Below are positions 33,864-43,291 of a stretch of DNA of 64,000 nt, one piece after another. Under the pieces are notes generated by a model. That model had not been told where the DNA came from. It did no database searches and saw nothing but the letters and a program-made list of their open reading frames with translations. Made by a program: the position numbers and the translations under genes. The stretch is from NCBI RefSeq assembly GCF_009176305.1, contig NZ_BLAJ01000004.1, positions 372,001 through 436,000 of the forward strand, read 5' to 3'. Within the stretch, counting starts at the first letter, position 1; each line of letters starts with the position of its first letter. Origin of the DNA: Martinezella dioscoreae (GTDB taxonomy: Bacteria > Pseudomonadota > Alphaproteobacteria > Rhizobiales > Rhizobiaceae).

Positions 33864-34991
33864 ATGATCCTGAGCGAAGACCAGATCCAGATTCGCGACA
33901 TGGCGCGCGATTTCGCCAGGGAGCGCCTGGCTCCGGGAGCCGCCGAGCGCGACGCGAAGAGCCTCTTTCCCCGCGAGGAATTGAAGGAGATGGGCGAACT
34001 CGGCTTCCTCGGCATGCTCGTGCCCGAGGCCTATGGCGGTTCGGAAACGGGCGTGATCGCCTATACCGTGGCACTTGAGGAAATTGCCGCCGGAGACGGG
34101 CCGTGCTCGACCATCATGAGCGTGCACAGCTCCGTCGGCTGCGTACCGATCCTGAAATACGGCACGGAGGAACAGAAGCAGCGCTTCCTGCCGAAACTGG
34201 CAAGCGGCGAATGGATCGGCGGCTTTGCCCTGACGGAGCCGCAGGCTGGCTCCGATGCCTCGAACCTGAAGACTCGTGCCCGCCGAGACGGTGATCATTA
34301 TGTTATCGACGGCGCCAAGCAATTTATTACTTCGGGTAAGAATGGCAATGTCATCATCGTCTTTGCCGTCACAGACTCCGAGGCGGGCAAGAGGGGAATT
34401 TCCGCCTTCATCGTGCCGACCGACACGCCCGGCTACGAAGTCGTGCGCGTCGAACACAAGCTCGGTCTCCATTCGTCCGACACCTGCCAGATCGCCTTTA
34501 CCGGCATGCGCGTCCCGGTGGAAAATCGGCTCGGCGAGGAAGGCGACGGTTACAGGATCGCCCTGTCGAATCTCGAAGGCGGGCGCATTGGCATCGCATC
34601 GCAATCCGTCGGCATGGCGCGAGCGGCTTTCGAGGCGGCGCGCGACTATGCCCGTGAACGCAAGACGTTCGGCTCGCCGATCATCGATCATCAGGCTGTC
34701 GCCTTCCGGCTTGCCGATATGGCGACGCAGATCGAGGTCGCCCGCCAGATGGTGTTGCACGCGGCACAGTTGAAGGAGGAGGGGCGGCCCTGCCTTACCG
34801 AAGCGTCGATGGCGAAGCTGTTCGCGTCGGAAATGGCCGAAAAGGTCTGCTCCAACGCGATCCAGATCCATGGCGGCTACGGATATATGGCGGACTATCC
34901 GGTCGAGCGCATCTATCGGGACGTCCGCATCTGCCAGATTTACGAGGGAACGAGCGACGTTCAGCGCATCGTTATCGCGCGCAACTTATAG
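33864..34991 (+). CDS. Acyl-CoA dehydrogenase (375 aa)
   Basis: FAD-dependent acyl-CoA dehydrogenase. FALTEPQAGSDAS and QFITSGKNGN line the FAD site; GLHSSDTCQIAF, RIGIASQSVGMARAAFE and QIHGGYGYMADYPVERIYRD are family signatures; the catalytic Glu is in IYEGTSDVQR near the C-terminus. Within this operon it probably dehydrogenates 2-methylbutyryl-CoA or isobutyryl-CoA produced by the BCKDH complex, passing electrons to ETF. GAGGAGACC lies before the ATG. Confidence 0.92.
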   Translation: MILSEDQIQIRDMARDFARERLAPGAAERDAKSLFPREELKEMGELGFLGMLVPEAYGGSETGVIAYTVALEEIAAGDGPCSTIMSVHSSVGCVPILKYGTEEQKQRFLPKLASGEWIGGFALTEPQAGSDASNLKTRARRDGDHYVIDGAKQFITSGKNGNVIIVFAVTDSEAGKRGISAFIVPTDTPGYEVVRVEHKLGLHSSDTCQIAFTGMRVPVENRLGEEGDGYRIALSNLEGGRIGIASQSVGMARAAFEAARDYARERKTFGSPIIDHQAVAFRLADMATQIEVARQMVLHAAQLKEEGRPCLTEASMAKLFASEMAEKVCSNAIQIHGGYGYMADYPVERIYRDVRICQIYEGTSDVQRIVIARNL

Positions 34992-35071
34992 TATGTTTTC
35001 GTGGAATGTTTGCGGTCGTGCCCGCCGTGGGGAGCGCGGGAGGGGGGCCGACAAGGGAGGTATCACAGCGC

Positions 35072-36304
35072 ATGAACGAGGTTCCAAATCTGAGCCTGCA
35101 CGTCCCCGAGCCGGCGGTGCGGCCAGGCGGCCAGCCGGATTTCTCCAATGTCAAGATCGCCAAGGCCGGCTCCGTGCCAAGACCGGCGGTCGACGTTGCG
35201 CCCGAGGAGATCCGCGATCTCGCCTATTCCATCATCCGCGTTCTCAACCGCGACGGCGAGGCGGTCGGCCCCTGGGCCGGATTGCTCTCCGATGAGGAGT
35301 TGCTGACGGGCTTGCGCAACATGATGAAGCTCAGGGCCTTCGACGCGCGCATGCTGATGGCGCAGCGACAGGGAAAGACCTCCTTCTATATGCAGCATCT
35401 TGGCGAAGAGGCGGTGAGTTCCGCCTTCCGCAAGGCGCTGAACAAAGGGGACATGAACTTTCCGACCTACCGGCAAGCGGGCCTCTTGATCGCCGACAAC
35501 TATCCGATGGTCGAGATGATGAACCAGATCTACTCGAACGAGGCCGATCCCTTGCGTGGTCGGCAACTGCCGATCATGTATTCATCGAAGGAGCATGGCT
35601 TCTTTACCATCTCCGGCAATCTTGCCACCCAATATGTGCAGGCGGTCGGCTGGGCGATGGCGTCGGCCATCAAGAAGGACACCAAGATCGCCGCCGCATG
35701 GATCGGCGACGGTTCGACGGCCGAATCCGATTTCCATTCGGCGCTGGTCTTCGCCTCCACCTACAAGGCGCCGGTCATCCTCAATATCGTCAACAACCAA
35801 TGGGCCATCTCCACCTTCCAGGGCATTGCCCGCGGCGGTTCCGGAACCTTCGCCGCTCGCGGCCTTGGCTTCGGCATCCCAGCGCTTCGGGTCGACGGCA
35901 ATGACTATCTGGCGGTCTATGCCGTCGCCAAATGGGCGGCCGAGCGCGCAAGGCGCAACCTCGGCCCAACACTGATCGAATATGTCACCTACCGCGTCGG
36001 CGCCCATTCCACCTCCGATGACCCGAGCGCCTATCGGCCGAAAACCGAATCCGAGGCCTGGCCGCTCGGCGACCCAGTGCTGCGGCTAAAGAAGCATCTG
36101 ATCGTGCGTGGTGTCTGGTCGGAAGAGCGCCATGCCCAGGCGGAGGCCGAGGTTCTCGATGAAGTTATCGAGGCACAGAAGCAGGCCGAAAGCCACGGCA
36201 CGCTGCATGCGGGCGGCAAGCCATCGGTGCGCGACATCTTCGAGGGCGTCTATGCGGAAATGCCCGCCCATATCCGCCGCCAGCGGCAGAAGGCGGGGTA
36301 CTGA
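35072..36304 (+). CDS. bkdA1: Branched-chain 2-oxoacid dehydrogenase E1 alpha subunit (410 aa)
   Basis: ThDP-binding motif GDGSTAESDFHSALVFAST, ending in NIVNNQWAIST, and the phosphorylation-loop-like RVGAHSTSDDPSAYR characteristic of BCKDH E1 alpha. YMQHLGEEAV and FPTYRQAGLLI are family blocks. ATG 35072 has GGGAGG upstream; the frame is open a further 22 codons, but without a ribosome site. With E1 beta it decarboxylates the 2-oxo acids from valine, leucine and isoleucine and loads the acyl group onto the E2 lipoyl arm. Confidence 0.93.
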   Translation: MNEVPNLSLHVPEPAVRPGGQPDFSNVKIAKAGSVPRPAVDVAPEEIRDLAYSIIRVLNRDGEAVGPWAGLLSDEELLTGLRNMMKLRAFDARMLMAQRQGKTSFYMQHLGEEAVSSAFRKALNKGDMNFPTYRQAGLLIADNYPMVEMMNQIYSNEADPLRGRQLPIMYSSKEHGFFTISGNLATQYVQAVGWAMASAIKKDTKIAAAWIGDGSTAESDFHSALVFASTYKAPVILNIVNNQWAISTFQGIARGGSGTFAARGLGFGIPALRVDGNDYLAVYAVAKWAAERARRNLGPTLIEYVTYRVGAHSTSDDPSAYRPKTESEAWPLGDPVLRLKKHLIVRGVWSEERHAQAEAEVLDEVIEAQKQAESHGTLHAGGKPSVRDIFEGVYAEMPAHIRRQRQKAGY

Positions 36305-36305
36305 C

Positions 36306-37319
36306 ATGGCAAGAATGACAATGATCGAGGCCGTGCGCAGCGCCATGGACGTCTCGATGGGGCGTGACGACGATGTCGTCGTCTTCGGCGAGGATGTCGG
36401 CTACTTCGGCGGGGTTTTCCGCGCTACGCAAGGACTCCAGGCCAAATACGGCAAGACCCGCTGCTTCGATGCGCCAATCAACGAATCCGGTATTCTCGGT
36501 ACGGCGATCGGCATGGCGGCCTACGGCTTGAAGCCCTGCGTCGAAATCCAGTTCGCTGATTATATGTATCCGGCCTATGACCAGATCACCCAGGAAGCGG
36601 CGCGCATCCGCTACCGCTCCAATGGCGACTTTACCTGCCCGATCGTCGTGCGCATGCCGACCGGCGGCGGCATCTTCGGCGGGCAGACGCATAGCCAGAG
36701 CCCGGAAGCGCTGTTTACCCATGTCTGCGGATTGAAGGTGATCGTGCCGTCCAATCCCTACGACGCCAAGGGCCTGCTGATCGCGGCGATAGAGGATCCG
36801 GACCCGGTGATGTTCCTCGAACCGAAGCGGCTCTATAACGGCCCCTTCGATGGTCATCACGAAAGGCCGGTGACGCCCTGGTCGAAACATGATCTCGGCG
36901 AGGTTCCGGAAGGGCATTACACGATCCCGATCGGCAAGGCGGAAATCCGCCGGCCGGGGAGTGCCGTCACCGTGGTCGCCTACGGTACGATGGTGCATGT
37001 GGCGCTTGCCGCCGCCGAGGAGACAGGGATCGATGCCGAGGTGATCGATCTGCGCAGTCTTCTGCCGCTCGACCTCGATACGATCGTCCAGTCGGTGAAG
37101 AAGACCGGCCGCTGCGTCGTCGTGCACGAGGCGACGCTTACCTCCGGCTTCGGCGCGGAAGTCGCATCACTGGTTCAGGAGTACTGCTTCTATAGTCTTG
37201 AGGCGCCGATCGTGCGCGTGACCGGCTGGGACACGCCGTATCCGCACGCACAGGAATGGGACTATTTCCCCGGTCCCGCCCGTGTCGGCCGGGCGTTGAA
37301 AGAAGTGATGGAGGGCTGA
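36306..37319 (+). CDS. bkdA2: Branched-chain 2-oxoacid dehydrogenase E1 beta subunit (337 aa)
   Basis: Transketolase-like pyrimidine-binding domain (MARMTMIEAVRSAMDVSMG; VVVFGEDVGYFGGVFRATQG; QFADYMYPAYDQI) and C-terminal transketolase domain (VTVVAYGTMVHVALAA; VIDLRSLLPLDLDTI; WDTPYPHAQE). Start at 36306, one base after the E1 alpha stop. Partner of the upstream gene in the alpha2-beta2 E1. Confidence 0.93.
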   Translation: MARMTMIEAVRSAMDVSMGRDDDVVVFGEDVGYFGGVFRATQGLQAKYGKTRCFDAPINESGILGTAIGMAAYGLKPCVEIQFADYMYPAYDQITQEAARIRYRSNGDFTCPIVVRMPTGGGIFGGQTHSQSPEALFTHVCGLKVIVPSNPYDAKGLLIAAIEDPDPVMFLEPKRLYNGPFDGHHERPVTPWSKHDLGEVPEGHYTIPIGKAEIRRPGSAVTVVAYGTMVHVALAAAEETGIDAEVIDLRSLLPLDLDTIVQSVKKTGRCVVVHEATLTSGFGAEVASLVQEYCFYSLEAPIVRVTGWDTPYPHAQEWDYFPGPARVGRALKEVMEG

Positions 37320-37321
37320 GG

Positions 37322-38626
37322 ATGGGTGAATTCGTCATCAAGATGCCCGATGTGGGTGAGGGCGTGGCCGAGGCCGAGCTGGTCGAGTGGCATGTCAAGC
37401 CGGGCGACCCGGTGCGTGAGGATATGGTGCTCGCGGCGGTCATGACCGACAAGGCGACGGTGGAAATCCCCTCGCCGGTCGAAGGGGTCGTGCTCTGGCT
37501 CGGCGCCGATGTCGGCGATACGGTCGCGGTCAAGGCGCCGCTCTTGCGCATCCAGGTCGCCGGCGAGGATGGGAATGCGAGCGAAGAGGCTTCCTTCGCC
37601 GCGGCTCCTCAACCTGTGAAGACCGAACCGGCCAAGGACGAGGGGACGGAGGCCAAGCCGGTCGCACCACCTCCGGCAAGACCGGCGGTCGAAGCGAAGG
37701 CTATCCAGTCGACGGCGCCGGTCGGGGGCCCGGTTCCCCGCGAACCGGCGGAGCGTCCGCTTGCTTCCCCTGCCGTGCGGTTGCGTGCCCAGGAGGCTGG
37801 TGTCGATTTGCGCCAGGTGCCTGGCACTGGGCCAGCGGGACGCATCACCCATGACAATCTCGATCAGTTCATCGCGCATGGCGTGCAGCATGCAACCGCT
37901 GCTCCAACCGGCCCCGCCCGCAAGACCGATGTCGAGGAGATCAAGGTCACCGGCCTGCGCCGGCGCATCGCCGAGAAGATGCGCCTCGCCGCCTCGCGCA
38001 TTCCCCACATCACCTATGTCGAAGAGGTCGATGTCACCGACCTTGAAGACTTGCGGGCGACGATGAATGCCGGCCGCAAGCCTGATCAGCCGAAGCTGAC
38101 CATTCTGCCCTTCCTGATGCGGGCGATGGTGAAGACGTTGGGCGAGCAGCCCGGTATCAACGCCACCTTCGACGACGATGCCGGTGTCGTTACCCGCTAC
38201 GGAGCCGTCCATATCGGCATCGCCACGCAGACACCCTCCGGCCTGACCGTACCGGTCGTCCGCCACGCCGAAGCCAGGTCGATCTGGGATTGCGCCGCCG
38301 AGCTGACACGCCTTGCCGACGCCGCCCGCAATGGCACCGCCGCACGCGAGGAGCTGTCCGGTTCCACGATCACCATCTCCTCGCTCGGCGCGCTCGGCGG
38401 CATCGTGACGACGCCGATCATCAACCATCCCGAAGTCGCGATCGTCGGCGTCAACAAGATCATGACCCAGCCCGTCTGGGACGGGACCCAGTTCATCCCG
38501 CGCAAGATCATGAACCTGTCGTCGAGCTTCGACCATCGCATCGTCGACGGCTGGGACGCGGCGGTCTTCGTCCAGCGGATTAAGGCGCTGCTCGAAACCC
38601 CCGCGCTGATCTTCATCGAAGGTTGA
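37322..38626 (+). CDS. bkdB: Branched-chain 2-oxoacid dehydrogenase E2, dihydrolipoamide acyltransferase (434 aa)
   Basis: One N-terminal lipoyl domain with lipoylation Lys44 in MTDKATVEIPSP, a Pro/Ala-rich linker (residues ~90-150), a peripheral subunit-binding domain (ASPAVRLRAQEAGVDLRQVP, ending GTGPAGRIT) and a C-terminal acyltransferase core with the active-site DHRIVDGWDA. Forms the core of the complex and transfers the branched acyl group to CoA. ATG 37322, two bases after the E1 beta stop, with GAGG upstream. All domains intact. Confidence 0.93.
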   Translation: MGEFVIKMPDVGEGVAEAELVEWHVKPGDPVREDMVLAAVMTDKATVEIPSPVEGVVLWLGADVGDTVAVKAPLLRIQVAGEDGNASEEASFAAAPQPVKTEPAKDEGTEAKPVAPPPARPAVEAKAIQSTAPVGGPVPREPAERPLASPAVRLRAQEAGVDLRQVPGTGPAGRITHDNLDQFIAHGVQHATAAPTGPARKTDVEEIKVTGLRRRIAEKMRLAASRIPHITYVEEVDVTDLEDLRATMNAGRKPDQPKLTILPFLMRAMVKTLGEQPGINATFDDDAGVVTRYGAVHIGIATQTPSGLTVPVVRHAEARSIWDCAAELTRLADAARNGTAAREELSGSTITISSLGALGGIVTTPIINHPEVAIVGVNKIMTQPVWDGTQFIPRKIMNLSSSFDHRIVDGWDAAVFVQRIKALLETPALIFIEG

Positions 38627-38630
38627 TGAC

Positions 38631-40019
38631 ATGAAAGAAATCGTCTGCAAGCTCCTCGTCATCGGCGCCGGACCCGGCGGCTATATCTGCGCCATCCGCG
38701 CCGGTCAGCTCGGCGTCGATACGGTGATCGTCGAATCCACAAAGGCTGGCGGCACCTGCCTGAATATCGGCTGCATCCCCTCCAAGGCGCTGATCCACGC
38801 GGCCGAGGAGTTCGAAAAGGTCAGCCACATGACCACTTCCAACGCGCTCGGCATCATTGTCGAGACGCCAAAGCTCGATCTCGCGCAGACCATACGCTGG
38901 AAAGATGGCATCGTCGGCCGGCTGAACAACGGCGTACTCGGTCTTTTGCGCAAGTCCAAGGTCAAGATCGTGCACGGCCAGGCGGCGTTCCGCGACGGCA
39001 AGACCGTCGAGGTTGAGACCGAGACCGGAACTCAGGTCATCCGTGCCGAAGCGGTTGTCATCGCGACTGGCTCCGAACCGGTGGAGTTGCCGCTGCTGCC
39101 CTTTGGCGGAGCGGTCCTCTCGTCCACCGAGGCGCTGTCGCTGACGAGTGTGCCCAATAGTCTCGCTGTTGTCGGCGGCGGCTATATCGGCCTGGAACTC
39201 GGCACTGCCTTCGCCAAGCTGGGCGCGCAGGTCACGGTGGTCGAGGCAATGCCGCGGATCCTGCCACAATATGACGCCGAGCTCGTCAAGCCGGTGGCCA
39301 AACGCTTGGGTGAGCTCGGCGTGCGCGTTCTGACTGGAGCGAAGGCGAAAGCCTATTCGGGAGAGGCGCTGCTGATCGAGACCGCTGCCGGCGAGGAAGA
39401 GCGGATCGCCGCTGACAAGGTTCTCGTCACAGTCGGGCGCAAGCCACGCACGGAAGGTTGGGGTCTCGAGGAACTCGATCTCGATCGCGCTGGCCGTTTC
39501 ATTCGCATCGATGAGCGCTGCCGCACCTCCATGCGCGGTGTCTATGCCATCGGCGATGTCACGGGCGAGCCGATGCTTGCCCATCGCGCCATGGCGCAAG
39601 GAGAGATGGTTGCGGAGATCGTCGCCGGCCGCAAGCGTGTCTGGGATAAACGTGCCATTCCCGCCGTCTGCTTCACCGATCCCGAGATCGTCACCGCGGG
39701 GCTTTCACCCGATGAAGCGCGCGCCCAGGGCTATGAAATCCGCGTCGGTCTCTTTCCCTTCGCCGCCAACGGTCGTGCGATGACGACCCAGTCGGAAGAC
39801 GGTTTTGTGCGGGCTGTAGCGCGCGCGGACACCAATCTGGTGCTTGGCCTGCAGGCGGTTGGTGCCGGCGTCTCGGAGCTGTCAAGCGCGTTCTCGCTGG
39901 CACTCGAGATGGGCGCGCGGCTGGAAGACATCGCCGGGACGATCCACGCCCACCCGACCCGCAGCGAAAGCCTGCAGGAAGCCGCGTTGAAAGCGCTTGG
40001 CCATGCCTTGCACATCTGA
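38631..40019 (+). CDS. lpdV: Dihydrolipoamide dehydrogenase E3 (462 aa)
   Basis: FAD motif LLVIGAGPGGYICAIRAGQL, redox disulfide C43/C48 in GGTCLNIGCIPSKAL, NAD motif LAVVGGGYIGLELGTAFAKL, second FAD segment GVYAIGDVTGEPMLAHRAMA, and C-terminal HAHPTRSE (catalytic His-Glu). Reoxidises the E2 lipoyl arm with NAD. It is the last gene of the operon, dedicated to the BCKDH complex rather than a housekeeping lpd, judging by linkage. Confidence 0.93.
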   Translation: MKEIVCKLLVIGAGPGGYICAIRAGQLGVDTVIVESTKAGGTCLNIGCIPSKALIHAAEEFEKVSHMTTSNALGIIVETPKLDLAQTIRWKDGIVGRLNNGVLGLLRKSKVKIVHGQAAFRDGKTVEVETETGTQVIRAEAVVIATGSEPVELPLLPFGGAVLSSTEALSLTSVPNSLAVVGGGYIGLELGTAFAKLGAQVTVVEAMPRILPQYDAELVKPVAKRLGELGVRVLTGAKAKAYSGEALLIETAAGEEERIAADKVLVTVGRKPRTEGWGLEELDLDRAGRFIRIDERCRTSMRGVYAIGDVTGEPMLAHRAMAQGEMVAEIVAGRKRVWDKRAIPAVCFTDPEIVTAGLSPDEARAQGYEIRVGLFPFAANGRAMTTQSEDGFVRAVARADTNLVLGLQAVGAGVSELSSAFSLALEMGARLEDIAGTIHAHPTRSESLQEAALKALGHALHI

Positions 40020-40040
40020 GCTGGTCTCAGCTGCCAATAG

Positions 40041-40589
40041 TCATTTTTCCGGAGATTTCGGCGACCAAAGGATGGTTTCGGCCGTCTTTTCGTAGGCCAT
40101 GCCCTCCGGATAGCTGATGAGCTCCAATTGCAAGCCCCAGGGTGATTGGAAATAGAGGATGCTCTGTCCGGCATTCGGTCCCTCGCTGATGGGGAGCGGT
40201 CCGAGGCGGGTCGGGATGCCTTGTGTATCGAGGTAGGCCTTGGCCGCCTGAATGTCTTCGACATAAAGCCCGACATGGAAGGCGCCAATGTCGCTGTTCC
40301 TTTGTTCAAGGCGGCGCTGGTCCGGTGCCTCATATTCGAAGAGCTCCAGGCTGGAGCCGTAGCCGACGCGGATAAGCGCCGCGCGCCTGATGCGGGCGCG
40401 TGGATGAGTGCCCAGCGCCTGGCGCATGAAATCGCCGTCTTCGTCACCGATCGGGCCGAAGGTATAGGCATGCCTGCAACCAAGGATTCGGACGAAGAAG
40501 TCGAGTGCCTCGTCAAGATCAGGAACGGTAATGCCCGTATGGTCTTGACCCAGGAGGCCTGGCAATCCCAGGCTTGTGGCATTTGTCAT
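40041..40589 (-). CDS. VOC (glyoxalase/dioxygenase superfamily) protein (182 aa)
   Basis: Two beta-alpha-beta-beta-beta repeats of the vicinal-oxygen-chelate fold: TGITVPDLDEALDFFVRILG in the first, AFHVGLYVEDIQAAKAYLDT in the second, with possible metal ligands His16 in DHTGIT, Glu in SLELFEYE, His in GAFHVGL and Glu in LQLELISY. Likely a metal-dependent lyase, epimerase or dioxygenase, possibly a methylmalonyl-CoA-epimerase-like enzyme given the propionyl-CoA made by the adjacent operon, but that is a guess. Convergent with lpdV. Confidence 0.82.
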   Translation of the reverse strand: MTNATSLGLPGLLGQDHTGITVPDLDEALDFFVRILGCRHAYTFGPIGDEDGDFMRQALGTHPRARIRRAALIRVGYGSSLELFEYEAPDQRRLEQRNSDIGAFHVGLYVEDIQAAKAYLDTQGIPTRLGPLPISEGPNAGQSILYFQSPWGLQLELISYPEGMAYEKTAETILWSPKSPEK

Positions 40590-40827
40590 GCAAGTCTCCC
40601 CTTCAACAGTTCCAGGACGAACCGTCGCCTGCGTGGTTCCGCGGCCCCGTCGCGCGGTCGCCGCTATTTTCTACCGAAAGCCTCGCTTCGCAAGTCATGC
40701 GATCGATGTTGGTTGCGTCGAGCCTACCCTATGTCAGAATTCAGGCGAGCAGGGTTGGCTTCAAAACCTCGGGACACTCTGTCGCAGGCAGCGAAGCATT
40801 GCCGATCGCAGCAATGGCCGGCATACG

Positions 40828-42030
40828 ATGAGAGTAGGGATGTGCTTAGGGGCGAAAGCGGTGGCAGTCGATTTCAATTCGGAACTTCATGCGCGGCCAT
40901 CGATCTATTTTTCGGGTCCGGCGCTGGTCGAGCATATAGCCCTGTCGGGCACATCACCCTCGATCTCCGACCTCAGCCACCGCGTTGTCGTTGCCGAGGA
41001 CGCAATCGAAGGCCCTCGAACACAGGTCGAGTTTCATACCGAGTTCGTGACCGTCACCCGGGTGACACCTCTTGAGGCCGATCCCTCGACCTGGCCCGCG
41101 GGTTCCCTGTCGATCGATGAGGCGGCGCGGCTCGCTGGCTTGATCGACTGGGCGTTCATTTGCCGATTGGAAATTCTCATTTGCGGATCGGCGCCCAGCG
41201 AACTTGGCCCTCTCCTTTCGTCGCTTCAATTCGGCGATACGGCAGCGTCCACCATTGGCGGCGGAGCCGCGCTCGTTTGCTCGGATTTTCGCGTCGGAGA
41301 TAATGGTATCAGCCGCACGATCCTTTTCAATCACGACCTCAACGCCTATCGGCTCGGCCGCATGGTGCGCAGGGTCTATGAAATCGAGACCTACCGCGTC
41401 ATGGCGCTTCTGGGCTTTCCGGAGGCGCGGCGGCTTGGCCCGGTTCTTGGCGGTTACGACCGGAAGCTTGTCGAATTGACCAATCGCCACGTATCGACCT
41501 CCGCCGAAGACCATAAGCGACTGCTCGATGAGATTTCACAGCTTTCCGCGGAGGTGATCTCCGCGGCGGCACAGACGCGCAATCGCTTCGGCGCAACGGC
41601 TGCCTACTCCAAGATCGTTCATGTTCCAGGTTTTCAGCGTTTCGGGGTTTTCGTGGCGCGCCGCTTCAAACCGGCGGTCAGGAGCTGTGAGGCGACCGCA
41701 TTGCGCCTGGAGCAATTGTCGCATGCGACCATGCATCTGATCGACCTGCTCCAGACCCGCATCCAGGTGGAGATCGAGGTCCAGAACGCCGTTCAGATTC
41801 AGGCCATGGCCGAGCGCGCCGAAACCCAGGTCAAAATTCAGCGCGCGGTCGAGGGTCTCTCGATCATCGCCATCAGCTACTACCTTCTGAGCCTGATCAA
41901 GGTCGCGATCGAGACGGCGGATCATGCCGGTCTTCATATCAATCCGATCTACATGCTGATCTCCATTCCCGTGGTGATCGGAGCGGTCGCCCTCGCGATC
42001 CTGAGGGTCAGGCACGCACTGAAATCCTGA
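40828..42030 (+). CDS. DUF3422-family membrane protein (400 aa)
   Basis: The N-terminal FNSELHARPSIYFSGPALVE and later NDNGI/HDLNAYRLGRMVRRVYEIET, ETYRVMALLGFPEARRLGP and ELTNRHV blocks are typical of DUF3422. A long helical, heptad-like stretch (residues ~230-345) is followed by two C-terminal hydrophobic segments (SIIAISYYLLSLIKVAI and ISIPVVIGAVALAILRV), so the protein is anchored by its C-terminus. Function is unknown. Start is ATG 40828 or 40840; the frame runs up to 40576 without a better start. The ectoine operon follows on the same strand after a 274-bp gap with its own operator. Confidence 0.8.
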   Translation: MRVGMCLGAKAVAVDFNSELHARPSIYFSGPALVEHIALSGTSPSISDLSHRVVVAEDAIEGPRTQVEFHTEFVTVTRVTPLEADPSTWPAGSLSIDEAARLAGLIDWAFICRLEILICGSAPSELGPLLSSLQFGDTAASTIGGGAALVCSDFRVGDNGISRTILFNHDLNAYRLGRMVRRVYEIETYRVMALLGFPEARRLGPVLGGYDRKLVELTNRHVSTSAEDHKRLLDEISQLSAEVISAAAQTRNRFGATAAYSKIVHVPGFQRFGVFVARRFKPAVRSCEATALRLEQLSHATMHLIDLLQTRIQVEIEVQNAVQIQAMAERAETQVKIQRAVEGLSIIAISYYLLSLIKVAIETADHAGLHINPIYMLISIPVVIGAVALAILRVRHALKS

Positions 42031-42169
42031 AGTCTTTTTGAACGTAGCGCGCGGCAACTGCTGCCAGCACCAGCATGAATCCGAACTCCCACGCGCTTGG
42101 CGAGCCGCCAAGCGCGTGTCATGCCGACATGACCTCAATTGGCTGTCGGTCTTGGAAGAAGCACTTATA

Positions 42170-42185
42170 ATTGTAATGAAACAAT
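42170..42185. promoter_or_regulatory. Candidate EnuR operator upstream of the ectoine operon
   Basis: ATTGTAATGAAACAAT (42170-42185) sits 120 bp before the eutB ATG and next to a TTGACA-like hexamer at 42193-42198. The only other place in the window I noticed with ATTGTA-N6-CAAT is directly upstream of enuR (51149-51164, reverse strand). The shared 16-mer at the two ends of the regulon suggests the EnuR binding site. Inferred from recurrence and position. Confidence 0.55.
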
Positions 42186-42304
42186 ATACAGATTGACATG
42201 ATCCATTGTCTCTTTCACGCTGATGTCATGAACATTCAGCCCGAGAAAGAGATGAAATTGGTGATGACGCCGGTTGTATCATTGGCAAGGCGTCGGTGCG
42301 CGCC

Positions 42305-43291
42305 ATGACAATGATGGTGACGCTGGAGGATATAGAAGCGGCGCGGCGGCGCATTGCCCCAAAGGTGCTGCGCACGCCGTTGCGGCTCTCGCAAGCTCTG
42401 TCTCAGCGGACGGGTATTCCAGTTCATCTCAAGCTGGAAAACCATCAGCATACGGGCAGTTTCAAACTTCGCGGCGCCACGAACGCGCTTCTATGTTTGG
42501 ACGAGAAGGAACGTTCGCGCGGGCTGGTGACGGCATCGACCGGCAATCACGGCAGGGCGGTTGCCCACGCCGCCAAGGCGATGGGCGCCCGTGCGACCAT
42601 CTGCCTGTCCGCGCTTGTTCCGACCAACAAGGTCGAAGCTATCCGAAATCTTGGCGCGGACATCCGAATCGTCGGGCACTCGCAAGATGATGCGATGTCG
42701 GAGGTCGAGCGCCTCGTCCGTAAAGAGGGCATGTATTTCGTTCCCCCGTTTGATGATGCCGATGTCATTGCAGGCCAAGGCACGCTCGGACTCGAGGTCG
42801 CCGATGACTTGCCTGAGACCGCGCTTGTCCTTGTACCACTCTCGGGCGGAGGGCTGGCCTCGGGCGTTGCGGCCGCGATCAAGAGCCGTCTGCCGGCCGC
42901 CAAGGTGGTCGGCGTTTCGATGAAGCGCGGCGCGGCGATGGCGGCAAGCCTTGCGGCGGGTCGTCCAACGGATGTGCAGGAGGTAGAGACCCTGGCGGAT
43001 TCACTGGGCGGCGGCATTGGGCTCGATAACCGCCTGACGTTCCGAATGTGCCGGACGCTTCTCGATGACGTCATCCTGCTCAGCGAGGAGGAGATCGCCG
43101 CCGGCATTCGCCATGCGGCTTTGATCGAGGGATTGACGGTCGAAGGGGCGGGCGCGGTCGGGATAGCGGCCCTGCTTGCCGGCAAGATCAAATCCAATGG
43201 TCCAACGGTTGTCGTCGTTTCCGGAGGCAATATCGATCCGGCGACCCATCGGGTTATCGTGAGCGGGCTCGATGAGGGAGTGGCGCCATGA
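42305..43291 (+). CDS. eutB: PLP-dependent threonine/serine dehydratase-like protein, hydroxyectoine utilisation (328 aa)
   Basis: Fold-type II PLP enzyme. PLP Lys in HTGSFKLRGATNALL, phosphate-binding loop SGGGLASGVA, substrate loop TASTGNHGRAVAHAAKAMG. Family members include threonine dehydratase and serine racemase; in ectoine clusters the gene is eutB, which with eutC and eutA acts on hydroxyectoine to give ectoine. Start ATG 42305 (weak ribosome site); the frame is open by a few codons upstream (GTG 42296). It is first in an eight-gene operon and overlaps eutC (ATGA). Confidence 0.85.
   Translation: MTMMVTLEDIEAARRRIAPKVLRTPLRLSQALSQRTGIPVHLKLENHQHTGSFKLRGATNALLCLDEKERSRGLVTASTGNHGRAVAHAAKAMGARATICLSALVPTNKVEAIRNLGADIRIVGHSQDDAMSEVERLVRKEGMYFVPPFDDADVIAGQGTLGLEVADDLPETALVLVPLSGGGLASGVAAAIKSRLPAAKVVGVSMKRGAAMAASLAAGRPTDVQEVETLADSLGGGIGLDNRLTFRMCRTLLDDVILLSEEEIAAGIRHAALIEGLTVEGAGAVGIAALLAGKIKSNGPTVVVVSGGNIDPATHRVIVSGLDEGVAP

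Noticed and set aside
37262..38662. 466-codon minus-strand ORF opposite the E2 gene
   Set aside because: Lipoyl, linker and catalytic motifs of E2 are complete on the plus strand; the antisense frame is a high-GC shadow.
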